NCBI GenBank assembly: GCA_902782665.1
Contig: CACZOA010000091.1
Location: 1 to 52,179, forward strand
DNA length: 52,179 nt
From: an uncultured Bacteroidales bacterium
Lineage (GTDB): Bacteria > Bacteroidota > Bacteroidia > Bacteroidales > Paludibacteraceae
Direction of reading: 5' to 3'
Position 1 is the stretch's first letter. The number at the start of each line of letters is the position of its first letter. The notes beneath the pieces were generated by a model. That model was not told the DNA's origin. It ran no database searches and saw only the letters and a program-made list of their open reading frames with translations. The translations under genes and the position numbers were made by a program. Positions 15,168-24,837 of this stretch are shown here, in pieces.

Positions 15168-18100
15168 ATGATGAGAAAACAACTCCAAAATAGAATACTT
15201 ATCCTCGACGGTGGATATGGCACAATGATTCAGGCATGCGGAATCCAGGGCAATAATGATGCTTTGCCTATGGAAAATCCCGATGTGATCGCAAAAATTC
15301 ACCGTGGTTATCTTGAAGCTGGCGCAGATATCGTCTCTACTTGTTCGTTTGGCGCTCAACGCATCTCGCAGGCTGAATATGGCATGCAGGATAAGATCAG
15401 GGAGATGAATATTGCCGCTGCCAAGTTGGCACGTGCGGAGGCTGATAGGATGATGGCTATCACTCCTGATCGTCCACGTTTCGTGGCAGGAAGTGTCGGC
15501 CCGACTGGCAAGATGTTGTCGATGTCGGAAAATGCGGATGATCCTGCCGCTCGCTCTGTCTCTTTTGATGAGATCACAGACGCATATGAAGAGCAGATGT
15601 CAGCCTTGATCGAGGGTGGAGTAGACGCTTTTCTTATCGAGACTATTTTCGATACTCTTAATTCCAAGGCCGCTCTTGTGGCTGCGGAAAGAGCAATGAA
15701 AAAGATGGGGCGACGTGTGGAGCTTATGCTTTCTCTTACCATCAGCGACAACAGCGGTCGTTCGTTGTCCGGCCAGACAATTGAAGCCTTCATTGCGAGT
15801 GTCTCCCATGCTCCGTTGTTGAGCATCGGTCTCAACTGTGGACTTGGAGCAGAGGCATTGTTGCCATATCTTCGCCGTATATGTGAGGCGTCTCCATTCT
15901 ACGTGAGCTGCCATCCTAACGCTGGTTTGCCAAACGCTCTCGGAAAATATGTCGACACTCCGTTCAAGATGCGAAGTGAGCTGGCTCCGTTCTTCGACGA
16001 AGGTTTGCTTAACATTGTCGGTGGATGCTGTGGTACGACTCCTGAACATATCGCAGCTATCAATGAAGTTGTTGAGAAAGGACATGCCAAGATACATAAA
16101 GTCAAGACGTTAGATCCTCATAATCTTTTGCTTTCTGGTCTTGAACCTCTATCTGTCGCCGCACTGCCTGAAGGAGACAAATTCCTGAAGATCGGTGAAC
16201 GATGCAATGTGGCTGGCTCACGCAAGTTCCTGAAACTGATCAATGAAAAATGCTATGACGAAGCTCTTGAGATTGCACGTAAGCAGGTGGAGGGCGGTGC
16301 AAACGTCATAGATATAAATATGGACGACGGTCTGCTTGACGCCAAGGTTGAGATGGCTCATTTTGTGCGACTGATCGCGTCTGATCCGGAGATAGCCAAA
16401 CTTCCTTTGATGTTGGATTCATCTCGTTTTGAAGTGATTGAAGAGGCGTTGAAATGGACACAGGGAAAATGTATTGTTAACTCAATATCATTGAAGGAAG
16501 GTGAAGAGAAATTCCTCGATCATGCCCGTGTTATCCGACAATTCGGTGCGGCTGTCATTGTGATGGCTTTCGACGAAGAAGGTCAGGCTACCACGTACGA
16601 CAGAAAGATCGAGATATGTGGAAGAGCCTACCGTCTACTTAGAGAAAACCTTGATTTTCCTCCTGGAGATATCATTTTCGACCCTAATGTGCTTACCGTT
16701 GCGACGGGAATGGCGGAACATTTTGATTATGGAATCGATTTTGTGCGTGCGGCTGAATGGATACATGCAAATCTGCCTGGAGCAAGAGTGTCTGGCGGAT
16801 TGAGCAACCTTTCTTTCGCGTTCCGTGGCAACAACTACGTGCGTGAGACCATGCACACCGTCTTCCTTGACGATGCTATTCCACGCGGAATGGATATGGC
16901 AATCTTGAATCCGTCTGCGATGATTCCTAGCGAGAGTGTGCCGGAAGCATTGCGTCTCGCTATACGTGGTGTCCTTTTCACACGACGTGATGAGGAGGCA
17001 ACTGAGTTGCTGATCGCTCTTGCGGAGGAAATCAGATTGAGAAAAGAGGCAGAGAAGGCAAATAAAAATGGTGCTCCTCAATCAAATGGGCAAACACAAA
17101 GCGTTGCTCCAACGCAAGCTCCTGCAACATGCGAGGAGCGTCTTCGTCAGGCATTGATCACAGGAAACGGATCCACATTGAAGCCTGATCTTGAGGAGGC
17201 GATGGCTAAATATGGTTCAGCTCTGAAGATCATCGAAGGACCGTTGATGGAAGGAATGAATGAGGTGGGTCAACGATTCGGTGAAGGAAAGATGTTTTTG
17301 CCACAGGTGGTGAAAACAGCCCGCACGATGAAACAGGCCGTGTCGATCCTGAATCCATACATCACAAAATCCGATGGAGACGCCCATTCTGCAGGTAAAC
17401 TTGTGATTGCCACAGTGAAGGGAGATGTCCATGATATCGGAAAGAATATCGTGGCTGTGGTGCTTACTTGCAACGGATATAGCGTTACAGATTTGGGCGT
17501 TATGGTGCCACCGGATGATATAATCAAGACTGCGATTGAAGAGAAAAGTGACGTCGTATGCTTGAGCGGACTTATCACACCATCGCTTGAAGAGATGTGT
17601 ACGGTGGCAAAGATGATGCAGGAAGCTGGTCTCAGCATCCCACTTATCGTGGGTGGAGCGACGACTTCCGATCTACATACAGCGTTGAAAATGGCACCGT
17701 TGTATCCGAATGGAGTGGTGATCAGAGCATCAGATGCGGCACAAAACCCTGTGGTTGTCTCACGTCTACTGTCTGATTCCAGAGATGCGTACATCGCCGA
17801 AATCAAGGAGTATCAGCAACGTCTACGCGATGAATATAATAATGGAGGCTCAGAAGAGAAATCTCCAGCAGAGGCACATTCGATTCCGGCTCCAGAGAAA
17901 AAAGAGGTGGAGAAGAGTGTCGAACCACCATATAATGGCGAGAAAATACACGAATTGATCGCACTTTCTGAGGTCAGACCGCTTATCGACTGGAGATATT
18001 TCTACCACGTATGGAGAGTGAAAGATGGCAGCGACGAAGCAAAATCCTTGCATGCGGATGCTGAAGAACTGTTAAACAGACTACAGCAGATGCCAGGATT

Positions 18101-18563
18101 CGGAATCAACTCGTTGGAATCATTCTATCCAGCCTTTGTAGACGCGGATGGATTGAAGATAAAGAAAGATGACGAGACATTGCAGTTGTGCGACGCATGG
18201 GCACCGATCTGCTGTCATATAAAAACGGATGGAGATATCCTCGGATTCTTCGCAGCCACAATTTCAGAACCATTCATCAAGCATATAGAAGAGCTGAAAA
18301 AAGGCGACGACAACTATGAGGCATTGCTTGCCCAATCACTTGCCGACCGACTTGTGGAGGCTGGAAACCAATATCTTGCAAAGAACCTGAGCAAGTTTGG
18401 ATGGACAGGCATCCGTCCTGCTGTAGGATATCCGATGTGGCCAGAGCAGAGCGACATCTTCAAACTGGCGAAAGTAGTCCCATTCGACAAAGTCGGAATC
18501 TCATTGACAGAAAACGGAGCCATGTATCCGCAGGCATCCGTAGCAGGAGCGATACTTAAATAA
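15168..18563 (+). CDS. metH: cobalamin-dependent methionine synthase (MetH)
   Basis: A 1131-residue, four-module enzyme that transfers the methyl of 5-methyl-THF to homocysteine through cobalamin. Modules in order: homocysteine-binding barrel with zinc Cys residues in GLNCGLG and GGCCGTT (about 1-310), pterin-binding barrel (GERCNVAGSRKF onward, about 335-600), cap plus B12-binding Rossmann domain with DVHDIGKN (His755 as axial cobalt ligand), and the SAM-binding reactivation domain with IRPAVGYPMWP and the ENGAMYPQASVAG tail. Two low-complexity linkers, around residues 625-645 (Gln/Pro/Thr-rich) and 890-920 (Glu/Pro-rich), separate modules. The ATG at 15168 (or 15171) is preferred over an upstream TTG inside the hairpin. 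Slightly shorter than the E. coli protein. Confidence 0.96.
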   Translation: MMRKQLQNRILILDGGYGTMIQACGIQGNNDALPMENPDVIAKIHRGYLEAGADIVSTCSFGAQRISQAEYGMQDKIREMNIAAAKLARAEADRMMAITPDRPRFVAGSVGPTGKMLSMSENADDPAARSVSFDEITDAYEEQMSALIEGGVDAFLIETIFDTLNSKAALVAAERAMKKMGRRVELMLSLTISDNSGRSLSGQTIEAFIASVSHAPLLSIGLNCGLGAEALLPYLRRICEASPFYVSCHPNAGLPNALGKYVDTPFKMRSELAPFFDEGLLNIVGGCCGTTPEHIAAINEVVEKGHAKIHKVKTLDPHNLLLSGLEPLSVAALPEGDKFLKIGERCNVAGSRKFLKLINEKCYDEALEIARKQVEGGANVIDINMDDGLLDAKVEMAHFVRLIASDPEIAKLPLMLDSSRFEVIEEALKWTQGKCIVNSISLKEGEEKFLDHARVIRQFGAAVIVMAFDEEGQATTYDRKIEICGRAYRLLRENLDFPPGDIIFDPNVLTVATGMAEHFDYGIDFVRAAEWIHANLPGARVSGGLSNLSFAFRGNNYVRETMHTVFLDDAIPRGMDMAILNPSAMIPSESVPEALRLAIRGVLFTRRDEEATELLIALAEEIRLRKEAEKANKNGAPQSNGQTQSVAPTQAPATCEERLRQALITGNGSTLKPDLEEAMAKYGSALKIIEGPLMEGMNEVGQRFGEGKMFLPQVVKTARTMKQAVSILNPYITKSDGDAHSAGKLVIATVKGDVHDIGKNIVAVVLTCNGYSVTDLGVMVPPDDIIKTAIEEKSDVVCLSGLITPSLEEMCTVAKMMQEAGLSIPLIVGGATTSDLHTALKMAPLYPNGVVIRASDAAQNPVVVSRLLSDSRDAYIAEIKEYQQRLRDEYNNGGSEEKSPAEAHSIPAPEKKEVEKSVEPPYNGEKIHELIALSEVRPLIDWRYFYHVWRVKDGSDEAKSLHADAEELLNRLQQMPGFGINSLESFYPAFVDADGLKIKKDDETLQLCDAWAPICCHIKTDGDILGFFAATISEPFIKHIEELKKGDDNYEALLAQSLADRLVEAGNQYLAKNLSKFGWTGIRPAVGYPMWPEQSDIFKLAKVVPFDKVGISLTENGAMYPQASVAGAILK

Positions 18564-18702
18564 TGCGTAATTCACAATTCATAATGCATAATTGTTGGTG
18601 CATTCCAACGACAATTGTGGATGGAAATAAATGCTAAATGAGGAATGTGTTCAAAATACATTCCTCAGATGTATTTTCCCACAATTGTGAATTATTAATT
18701 CT
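18564..18702. repeat. short-repeat spacer with a terminator-like hairpin
   Basis: Begins with GCGTAATTCACAATTCATAA words of the same family as at 5884 and 12927. A perfect 10-bp stem, TGAGGAATGT (18639-18648) with ACATTCCTCA (18658-18667), may end metH transcription, though the T-run after it is weak. Confidence 0.6.
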
Positions 18703-20346
18703 ATGTTTTTTACTACAGTATTCCATAAAAAGCAGTTTGCTAATTTGCCAGAGAAACTGGGAGATCCGTTTTCGTATCTTCCATCAGACGCTGTGCTTGA
18801 TGCTTTCAAGGATTTCCTTTCTATCCTTGATTCCGACGACGTGTTGAAACCGGAATTGCAGAAGGGTAAGATGATTGGGGTGCTTGTGGTGAAGAATATG
18901 GCTGGAGAAACAGGTTATCTTTTGTCTTTTTCCGGACAGTTGTTTGGCAAAAATGAATATCCTGGTTTTGTGCCACCTGTGTTTGATATTCTTACTCCTG
19001 ATTCATATTACAAATGTGGGGAACGGGAGATCTCTGCCATGGGTAGGGAAATAAAAGATTTGGAAAGTGTATTGAGACTTGAAACAGCTATGGTGAATGA
19101 AAATGCCATAGTGAAGGAGTGTGAATCACGTCTTGCTGAATATCAGGAGTTTGCAAAACAACAGAAATCTTTGCGTGACTCCATGCGTAGTTCCGCCACA
19201 CCTGAAGATATACGCAGGATGAACAATGAAAGTTCTACACAGAAAAACCAGATAAAGCGACTAAAGCAGGAGGTGGAAGCGGCTAAAATGGCTGCGAATA
19301 TTCCCGTCGACAGATTGAAAAAACAGATTGAGGATCTGAAGAGTGAGCGAGAAAAAAAGTCGAGGGATTTGCAACGTCGAATATTCAGAGATTTCCGTTT
19401 CCATAATACCAAAGGAGACGAGAAAACGTTGCTCGACATCTTCAGCGACGAAGTAATGCCACCGTCTGGGGCGGGAGAGTGTGCAGCCCCACGTCTGCTT
19501 GAATATGCATATCGCAATGATTTTCAACCAATCAGTATGGTTGAGTTTTGGATCGGAAAGTCTCCATCAGGAAGAGTTCGCCATTCCGGAACTTATTATC
19601 ACGCATGCCGATCAAAATGTCTGCCGATAATGAATTTCATGCTTGATGGAGTGGAATTGGAGACGAATAAACTAGATTTTGATTGTGAAAATGAGGAGAT
19701 AAAAACACTCTACAGGGATGATGACATCCTTGTGATTTCCAAACCGTCTGGATTGTTGAGTGTAAGAGGAAAAGAGTGTCAAACAAGTGTTGAAACTTGG
19801 GTGGAAGGAATATGTCGTGATTATTCAGGACCTAAAATAGTGCATCGTCTTGATCAGGACACGTCTGGAATAATGGTGATCGCATTGAATCTGAATGCTT
19901 ATCATAATCTTCAGAAACAGTTTGAGACTCATTCAATCCAGAAAAAATATGTCGCCATGACGGAAAAAATCCCGTCTATAAAAGAGCAGACCATCATTTT
20001 GCCACTTGCTCCAGACGTCACAAACAGACCTATGCAGATGATTAGTAAAGAATTTGGCCTTTATGCTGAGACATATTATGAAGTGGTTGACGAAAAAGAT
20101 GGCAAAGCATTGATTGATGTTTATCCACGTACAGGAAGGACTCACCAGATACGCATGCATCTTTCGAGTGAGGAAGGTGCCAATGCTCCGATTCTTGGTG
20201 ATAGATTATATGGTAGCAAATCAATGGTTTGCAGACTCATGCTTCATGCGGAAAAGATTACTTTTGTGCATCCGTCTACAAATAAAGAGATGACATTTAT
20301 AGACAAGGCTCAGTTCGATTTGGACACTGTTGTCAATGATAATTGA
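18703..20346 (+). CDS. RluA-family pseudouridine synthase with long N-terminal coiled-coil region
   Basis: A 547-residue protein. The C-terminal 210 residues are an RluA-type RNA pseudouridine synthase: ILVISKPSGLLSVRG, then the catalytic-Asp motif HRLDQDTSGIMV (about residue 380), KKYVAMTE, and YPRTGRTHQIRMHLSS. The N-terminal 340 residues are not shared with E. coli RluA. They include a stretch rich in Glu/Lys/Gln predicted as coiled coil (about 110-225) and a segment with FRDFRFHNTKGDEKTLLDIF. Such long-form synthases are seen in Bacteroides relatives. The target uridine in rRNA or tRNA cannot be read. The ATG at 18703 sits just after AATTCT-type spacer; the downstream operon begins about 100 bases after its stop. 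Confidence 0.88.
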   Translation: MFFTTVFHKKQFANLPEKLGDPFSYLPSDAVLDAFKDFLSILDSDDVLKPELQKGKMIGVLVVKNMAGETGYLLSFSGQLFGKNEYPGFVPPVFDILTPDSYYKCGEREISAMGREIKDLESVLRLETAMVNENAIVKECESRLAEYQEFAKQQKSLRDSMRSSATPEDIRRMNNESSTQKNQIKRLKQEVEAAKMAANIPVDRLKKQIEDLKSEREKKSRDLQRRIFRDFRFHNTKGDEKTLLDIFSDEVMPPSGAGECAAPRLLEYAYRNDFQPISMVEFWIGKSPSGRVRHSGTYYHACRSKCLPIMNFMLDGVELETNKLDFDCENEEIKTLYRDDDILVISKPSGLLSVRGKECQTSVETWVEGICRDYSGPKIVHRLDQDTSGIMVIALNLNAYHNLQKQFETHSIQKKYVAMTEKIPSIKEQTIILPLAPDVTNRPMQMISKEFGLYAETYYEVVDEKDGKALIDVYPRTGRTHQIRMHLSSEEGANAPILGDRLYGSKSMVCRLMLHAEKITFVHPSTNKEMTFIDKAQFDLDTVVNDN

Positions 20347-20424
20347 TATATAAGAGAGATGGATAAGACATTAAATGTAATCATATTTTCTTATCGTATA
20401 CAATTATTATTTAAATGTTTTCAA

Positions 20425-20432
20425 TATATTTG
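20425..20432 (+). promoter_or_regulatory. putative -7 element of the envelope operon
   Basis: TATATTTG matches TAnnTTTG but is only 16 bases before the ATG at 20449, implying a very short leader. No -33 TTTG at the right spacing. Confidence 0.4.
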
Positions 20433-20448
20433 TGGATATTTTACTAGT

Positions 20449-21066
20449 ATGAGGAAAACTATATTTATAATATCAACATTGCTGTTATACGTGGCATCTG
20501 TATTCGCACAAGATGCGGAGTATGATGACGACGATTACAATATTTCTGTTGATTCTCTTTCAAACGATATAATCTCAGTGGTGGATATCGATGCCAAACA
20601 TGTATACGCCTTGGGAGAGTTTGGCTTGACTTCATATTGTGATCCAACTTTCGGTATTACAATCGCTTATATGGAGACATGGGGAGGGTATGTCACCGCA
20701 CATACAAATTTCAATTTCGATAAGCCACTTGAGTATCATATAGATAAAAACGGATTCGATAAGAATGGCAAACAAGCTTTCTTGTCTGGCAATTCAGAAG
20801 TTTCAAGATTGAGTCTGGTGGGAGGCGCAACATATAAGATACTTCCAAAACTTTGTGTGTACGCAGGAGGTGGATATTCATGGCGTCGCCTTATGTTTGA
20901 GACAGTTGATGGTGAATTGCTTGTTGTAGACGACAATAGTACAGAAGGTTGGACCTTTGATTTTGGAGGAATCGCCAATTTTGACAAACTGCTTGTCAAA
21001 TTAGGATTGAACACAACCAAGTTCAAACTTGCGGATTTCAGAGTAGGATTGGGATATAGATTTTAA
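20449..21066 (+). CDS. small outer-membrane beta-barrel-like protein
   Basis: A 205-residue exported protein. The signal peptide RKTIFIISTLLLYVASVFA ends near residue 20 and is followed by an acidic Asp/Tyr patch (DAEYDDDDYN). The rest alternates polar and hydrophobic residues with repeated aromatic/Gly turns (GGATYKILPKLCVYAGGGYSW, FRVGLGYRF) and ends in Phe, as outer-membrane barrels do. An 8-10-strand barrel is likely. The ATG at 20449 is preferred over a frame start at 20359, because it opens directly into a signal peptide. The next gene starts 3 bases after the stop, so it is translated as part of a four-gene operon. Confidence 0.75.
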   Translation: MRKTIFIISTLLLYVASVFAQDAEYDDDDYNISVDSLSNDIISVVDIDAKHVYALGEFGLTSYCDPTFGITIAYMETWGGYVTAHTNFNFDKPLEYHIDKNGFDKNGKQAFLSGNSEVSRLSLVGGATYKILPKLCVYAGGGYSWRRLMFETVDGELLVVDDNSTEGWTFDFGGIANFDKLLVKLGLNTTKFKLADFRVGLGYRF

Positions 21067-21069
21067 GGT

Positions 21070-22359
21070 ATGAGGAAAAGATTGACTGAATATATATTGT
21101 TTCTGTTGACGGTGCTCGCTTTTTCTGCGTGTAACGATGATTCAGAACCTGCCATACATAATGTAGATGTAAACACTCAGATTATCGGCGCCGACACGTT
21201 GACCGGAGTCACAATTCGAGCTGTGGTAGAGTGTGATGTAGACAAATCAAGTATCGATTTTGTGACATTGAAGATTTCTGAGACCATTGATATGTCTCAG
21301 TCGACAGAAATAAAAGCAAACAATATAGGAGCATCGAACGACACGTTCATTTGTGTGATTCCTGGGTTGAAGCCAGAAACAAAATATTTCTACTCATATA
21401 AGATTGGAAACTATATGAGTTACGTGACGACTCAGACAAAGTCATTCAGCATTGATAAAAATTTCAACCTTACCAATGTATGGTCGCAAGTGGCTCCATT
21501 CTCAGGAGGATTGCGAAGTGGAGGAGTCGCTTTCTCTCTAAAAGATAAAGGTTATTATGGACTTGGTAAAAGTTCATTAAGAGGAGAAGACGTATATTAC
21601 AGTGACTTATGGCAATATGATCCTACGACTGATAAATGGAGCCGATTGAGTGACTTCCCGTCGACTGGATTGGATATGGCAATTAGTTTTGTTATCGACG
21701 ACGTTGCTTATGTCGCTTTGGGCAGATATTATGATCAGTCTATAAATGGTTATAACATAACGACATACGCCTATGAGGTCGCTAATGACAATTGGAAGGA
21801 GATGCAACAATTCCCTGGAATCGGAAGAACTGGTTCTGTGTCTTTTGTGGCAAATGGTAAAGGTTATGTTGTAGGCGGATATAAAGAAAAAGAGGCATAT
21901 ACAGATGAAATCTGGTGTTATGATCCACAAAACAATTCATGGACACAGAAAAATGATTTCCCTTTGGCTTTGACAGGCTGCTTCACATTCACACTGAACG
22001 GAATCGTTTATGTCGGTGGAGGTTACAATCTTAATGACAATATAAGAAACACGACTCTATATAAGTATGATATAGCCTCAGATTCATGGAGCGTCGCTTA
22101 TACAGACTGCGAAGTGTTGATTTATTCAACAGGCTTTTCATCTGGAGACAAATGCTATGTGGCAGGAGGAGAAGGAGAGCTTGGAAAAGAATCATTGTTC
22201 ATGTCTTTTGACGGTAAGGAGTGGAGCACAATGGGTTCGTTTGGTGAAATTCGTAAGAAGTCGTCTTCGTTCGTGCTGAATGGTTCTTTTTATTTGGTAT
22301 GTGGAGAGAATGACGTTAATACGCCACAGAAAAGCGTCTTAAAATATTCGATCAAGTGA
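21070..22359 (+). CDS. kelch-repeat lipoprotein
   Basis: A 429-residue lipoprotein with lipobox AFSAC (Cys near residue 21). Residues about 30-130 look like an Fn3/Ig-like strand domain (KPETKYFYSYKI). From about 150 on, five or so kelch motifs follow, for example DLWQYDPTTDKWSRLSDFP, YEVANDNWKEMQQFPG, IWCYDPQNNSWTQKNDFP and YKYDIASDSWSV, with intervening GYVVGGY/VYVGGGY strands, making a beta propeller. Such proteins usually bind carbohydrate or protein ligands at the surface. It is the second gene of the operon, 3 bases after the barrel gene and overlapping the next gene. The ligand cannot be read. Confidence 0.85.
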   Translation: MRKRLTEYILFLLTVLAFSACNDDSEPAIHNVDVNTQIIGADTLTGVTIRAVVECDVDKSSIDFVTLKISETIDMSQSTEIKANNIGASNDTFICVIPGLKPETKYFYSYKIGNYMSYVTTQTKSFSIDKNFNLTNVWSQVAPFSGGLRSGGVAFSLKDKGYYGLGKSSLRGEDVYYSDLWQYDPTTDKWSRLSDFPSTGLDMAISFVIDDVAYVALGRYYDQSINGYNITTYAYEVANDNWKEMQQFPGIGRTGSVSFVANGKGYVVGGYKEKEAYTDEIWCYDPQNNSWTQKNDFPLALTGCFTFTLNGIVYVGGGYNLNDNIRNTTLYKYDIASDSWSVAYTDCEVLIYSTGFSSGDKCYVAGGEGELGKESLFMSFDGKEWSTMGSFGEIRKKSSSFVLNGSFYLVCGENDVNTPQKSVLKYSIK

Positions 22360-23783
22360 AAAAAATAGTATTTTGCATATTTCTGATGTTTGTTGCCTTT
22401 GCATCATGCAAGGATGACGAGATTACTACAGATCCACAGTATAAACTTGAATATTCTGTAGATACGGTAAGTTTTGATACTATATTGGGAGGTGTATTAG
22501 CCCCTTATCAGACCCTTAAAGTATTCAATAGATCAGGCGAGAAGATAAAGATCGCGTCAATCCATTATGCGTCTTCCAATGAATATTTCATGGTCAATAT
22601 TAATGGAAGAAATTCGCATAATGTCTCTAATATTGAGATTGCCGACGGTGACAGTATGTTTATTTTTGTCCAGACTAATGGAGATTGCAGAGGCTTAGAA
22701 CTTCCTTTTGCATTGCTTGATTCAATCTCATTCTCATACAATGGAAATGTGGATTATGTTTATTTGTCAGCATTCAGCGAGACTCCGATCATTCTCGATC
22801 ATTTCGTTGTTTCATCAGACACTACGCTTTCTGGTACACAGCCATATTTGGTGAAGGATACACTGAAAGTCGAGGAGGGTGCAACTCTCAATATCGACGC
22901 TGGTGTACGCCTATATTTCTACAATGGCGCAAGTTTGTATGTTGATGGTTCATTGAATTGCAATGGTGAGGTCGACAAACAGATTGAGATGAGATATTTA
23001 CGAAATGACAATGTGTTGAGAGATACCAAATATTATCTGGCTCCAGGCAATTGGAAGGGAGTCTGGTTGTCGCAGAAGTCTGGCGACTGCAAGATTATGT
23101 CTACGAATATTGTTGGCGCCTATCAGTGTTTGGTGGTCGACTCTGCATTTGCTGACAGAAAAGTCGTTGTCGGTAACTCACAGATATACAATGCACGACA
23201 GGGAACTCTGATTTCTGAATCATCACAGATTTATGCTTATAATACACTATTTGCAAATGGAGGATATTACAATGTTTACCTTCAAGATGGCAAATATCTG
23301 TTTAATCATTGTACAATAGCCTCTTATTTGAGTTTTAGTTTGTCGGAAACTAAACCAGCATTGTATTTGAATAAGAAGGATTCGTTATCCGTTGACATTA
23401 ATAATTCAATTGTGTGTGGTAACAATAGGACTAAAAAGGAAGAAAAAAGAATAGATCTTGATAACGTCGCATCTAATTTGAACGATAGCGTTGATGGAAA
23501 GAACTTCCGTCTTAATATAGTTTGTTCCGCTATCGGCAGAACTGATTCGTTGACAGGAGGAAATAATCATGGTAATATCTGGGATTTTAATGGTGATTTT
23601 TATCGTCCTAAATCAAATTTTATAGATAAATTTTATGTCGATTTCCAAACCGATTCTATGAGTCCATACCGTACAATCGGTTCGGATGCCATATTGAAGA
23701 TGTATCCAGAGTGTGCGACAGATATATTTGGAAAGAATCGCGTCGACGACGAATTCCCTGATGCTGGAGCATTCGAATATTGA
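22356..23783 (+). CDS. right-handed beta-helix lipoprotein
   Basis: A 475-residue lipoprotein starting with GTG at 22356, overlapping the previous stop by 4 bases (GTGA), so translation is coupled. The signal peptide ends AFASC (Cys near residue 18). Residues 30-140 form an N-terminal strand domain (SVDTVSFDTILGG...APYQTLKVFNRSGEKIKI), and residues about 150-400 have the spaced pattern of a parallel beta helix (LKVEEGATLNIDAGVRLYFYNGASLYVDGSLNCNG, with WKGVWLSQKSGDCKIMSTNI). The C-terminus reads DIFGKNRVDDEFPDAGAFEY, the usual last turn in Bacteroidota beta-helix lipoproteins. No enzymatic pocket was recognised. Likely displayed with its kelch and barrel neighbours. Confidence 0.82.
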   Translation: MKKIVFCIFLMFVAFASCKDDEITTDPQYKLEYSVDTVSFDTILGGVLAPYQTLKVFNRSGEKIKIASIHYASSNEYFMVNINGRNSHNVSNIEIADGDSMFIFVQTNGDCRGLELPFALLDSISFSYNGNVDYVYLSAFSETPIILDHFVVSSDTTLSGTQPYLVKDTLKVEEGATLNIDAGVRLYFYNGASLYVDGSLNCNGEVDKQIEMRYLRNDNVLRDTKYYLAPGNWKGVWLSQKSGDCKIMSTNIVGAYQCLVVDSAFADRKVVVGNSQIYNARQGTLISESSQIYAYNTLFANGGYYNVYLQDGKYLFNHCTIASYLSFSLSETKPALYLNKKDSLSVDINNSIVCGNNRTKKEEKRIDLDNVASNLNDSVDGKNFRLNIVCSAIGRTDSLTGGNNHGNIWDFNGDFYRPKSNFIDKFYVDFQTDSMSPYRTIGSDAILKMYPECATDIFGKNRVDDEFPDAGAFEY

Positions 23784-23807
23784 TATGGCTTAATTTAAGT
23801 TATAAAC

Positions 23808-24824
23808 ATGAGAATTTATGTGTTATTGATGTCATTATTGTTTATGTCTACCTCATTGTCTGCTGCCGACAGTACAAGATATTTGCGGATAATGTCGTAT
23901 AATTGTGAGAATCTGTTTGATTATGAGCATGATGAAGGGAAAGAAGATTATGAGTACACGGAATTCAGTGCCAAACACTGGACCAAATCCAAATATTTTG
24001 GAAAACTTCATCGTACAGCAAGTGTGATTGCGAGATGTGGAGAGTGGGGCGACGTGGGAATCGTTTGTCTGCTTGAGATTGAAAATGAAAGAGTCTTGAG
24101 AGATCTTACTCAGAACACACAGCTGAAGAAAGCAGGGTATTCATATCTTCACAAAGAGAGTGATGATCAGCGTGGAGTAGACGTTGCTCTTTTATACCAA
24201 CCAGAGAAATTCACTCCGCTGAAAACTGAGTATATAAAACTTCATTTTGAGAATTCCCGTCCGACACGTGACATCCTGTTTACTATTGGAGTTTTGCCAA
24301 GTGGAGACACATTGTCTGTGTTTGTCAATCATTGGCCATCAAGGTATGGTGGGGAGGTTGAATCGGAATTCAAACGAATAGAAGCAGCGAATGCAGTGCG
24401 ACGTAAGATAGACAGCTTGTTCGTATCACAAAAAGAATCAAATATCATTGTTGTCGGAGATTTCAACGACTATTTTGACAATAAAAGTTTGAATCAGGCA
24501 CTTGGAGCCACTGTTGATTTGACTGCACCATACGAAGGAAAAAAGCTCTATAATCTGATGACAAAGTATAATGGACGTGATGATATAGGCACACACAAGT
24601 TTCAAGGACACTGGGGAGTTTTGGATCACGTGATAGTGTCAGGCTCACTTCTTGATGGCAAAAGGTTGGAAGTCACGGAAGAAGGTGCGCAGATTGGATT
24701 CTGGGATTTCTTGTTGGAGAAGGATAAAACAGGTGTCGCCCCAAAACGATCATTCAAAGGTGATTGCACAACCAATGGATTCAGTGATCATTTGCCTGTG
24801 TATTTGGATTTGGAGATAAAATAA
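23808..24824 (+). CDS. secreted endonuclease/exonuclease/phosphatase-family protein
   Basis: A 338-residue exported protein of the EEP fold (DNase I, inositol phosphatase, sphingomyelinase). The signal peptide is residues 1-20 (ending SLSAA). Catalytic motifs are visible: RIMSYNCENLFD (metal-binding Asn), VCLLEIEN (Glu), VFVNHWPSRYGG (His), IIVVGDFNDYF (Asp/Asn pair) and GFSDHLPVYLDLEI (terminal Asp-His). Export makes a phosphatase or extracellular nuclease role likely. It is the last gene of the four-gene operon, 24 bases after the beta-helix gene. Confidence 0.9.
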   Translation: MRIYVLLMSLLFMSTSLSAADSTRYLRIMSYNCENLFDYEHDEGKEDYEYTEFSAKHWTKSKYFGKLHRTASVIARCGEWGDVGIVCLLEIENERVLRDLTQNTQLKKAGYSYLHKESDDQRGVDVALLYQPEKFTPLKTEYIKLHFENSRPTRDILFTIGVLPSGDTLSVFVNHWPSRYGGEVESEFKRIEAANAVRRKIDSLFVSQKESNIIVVGDFNDYFDNKSLNQALGATVDLTAPYEGKKLYNLMTKYNGRDDIGTHKFQGHWGVLDHVIVSGSLLDGKRLEVTEEGAQIGFWDFLLEKDKTGVAPKRSFKGDCTTNGFSDHLPVYLDLEIK

Positions 24825-24837
24825 AACCCTACCGTAG

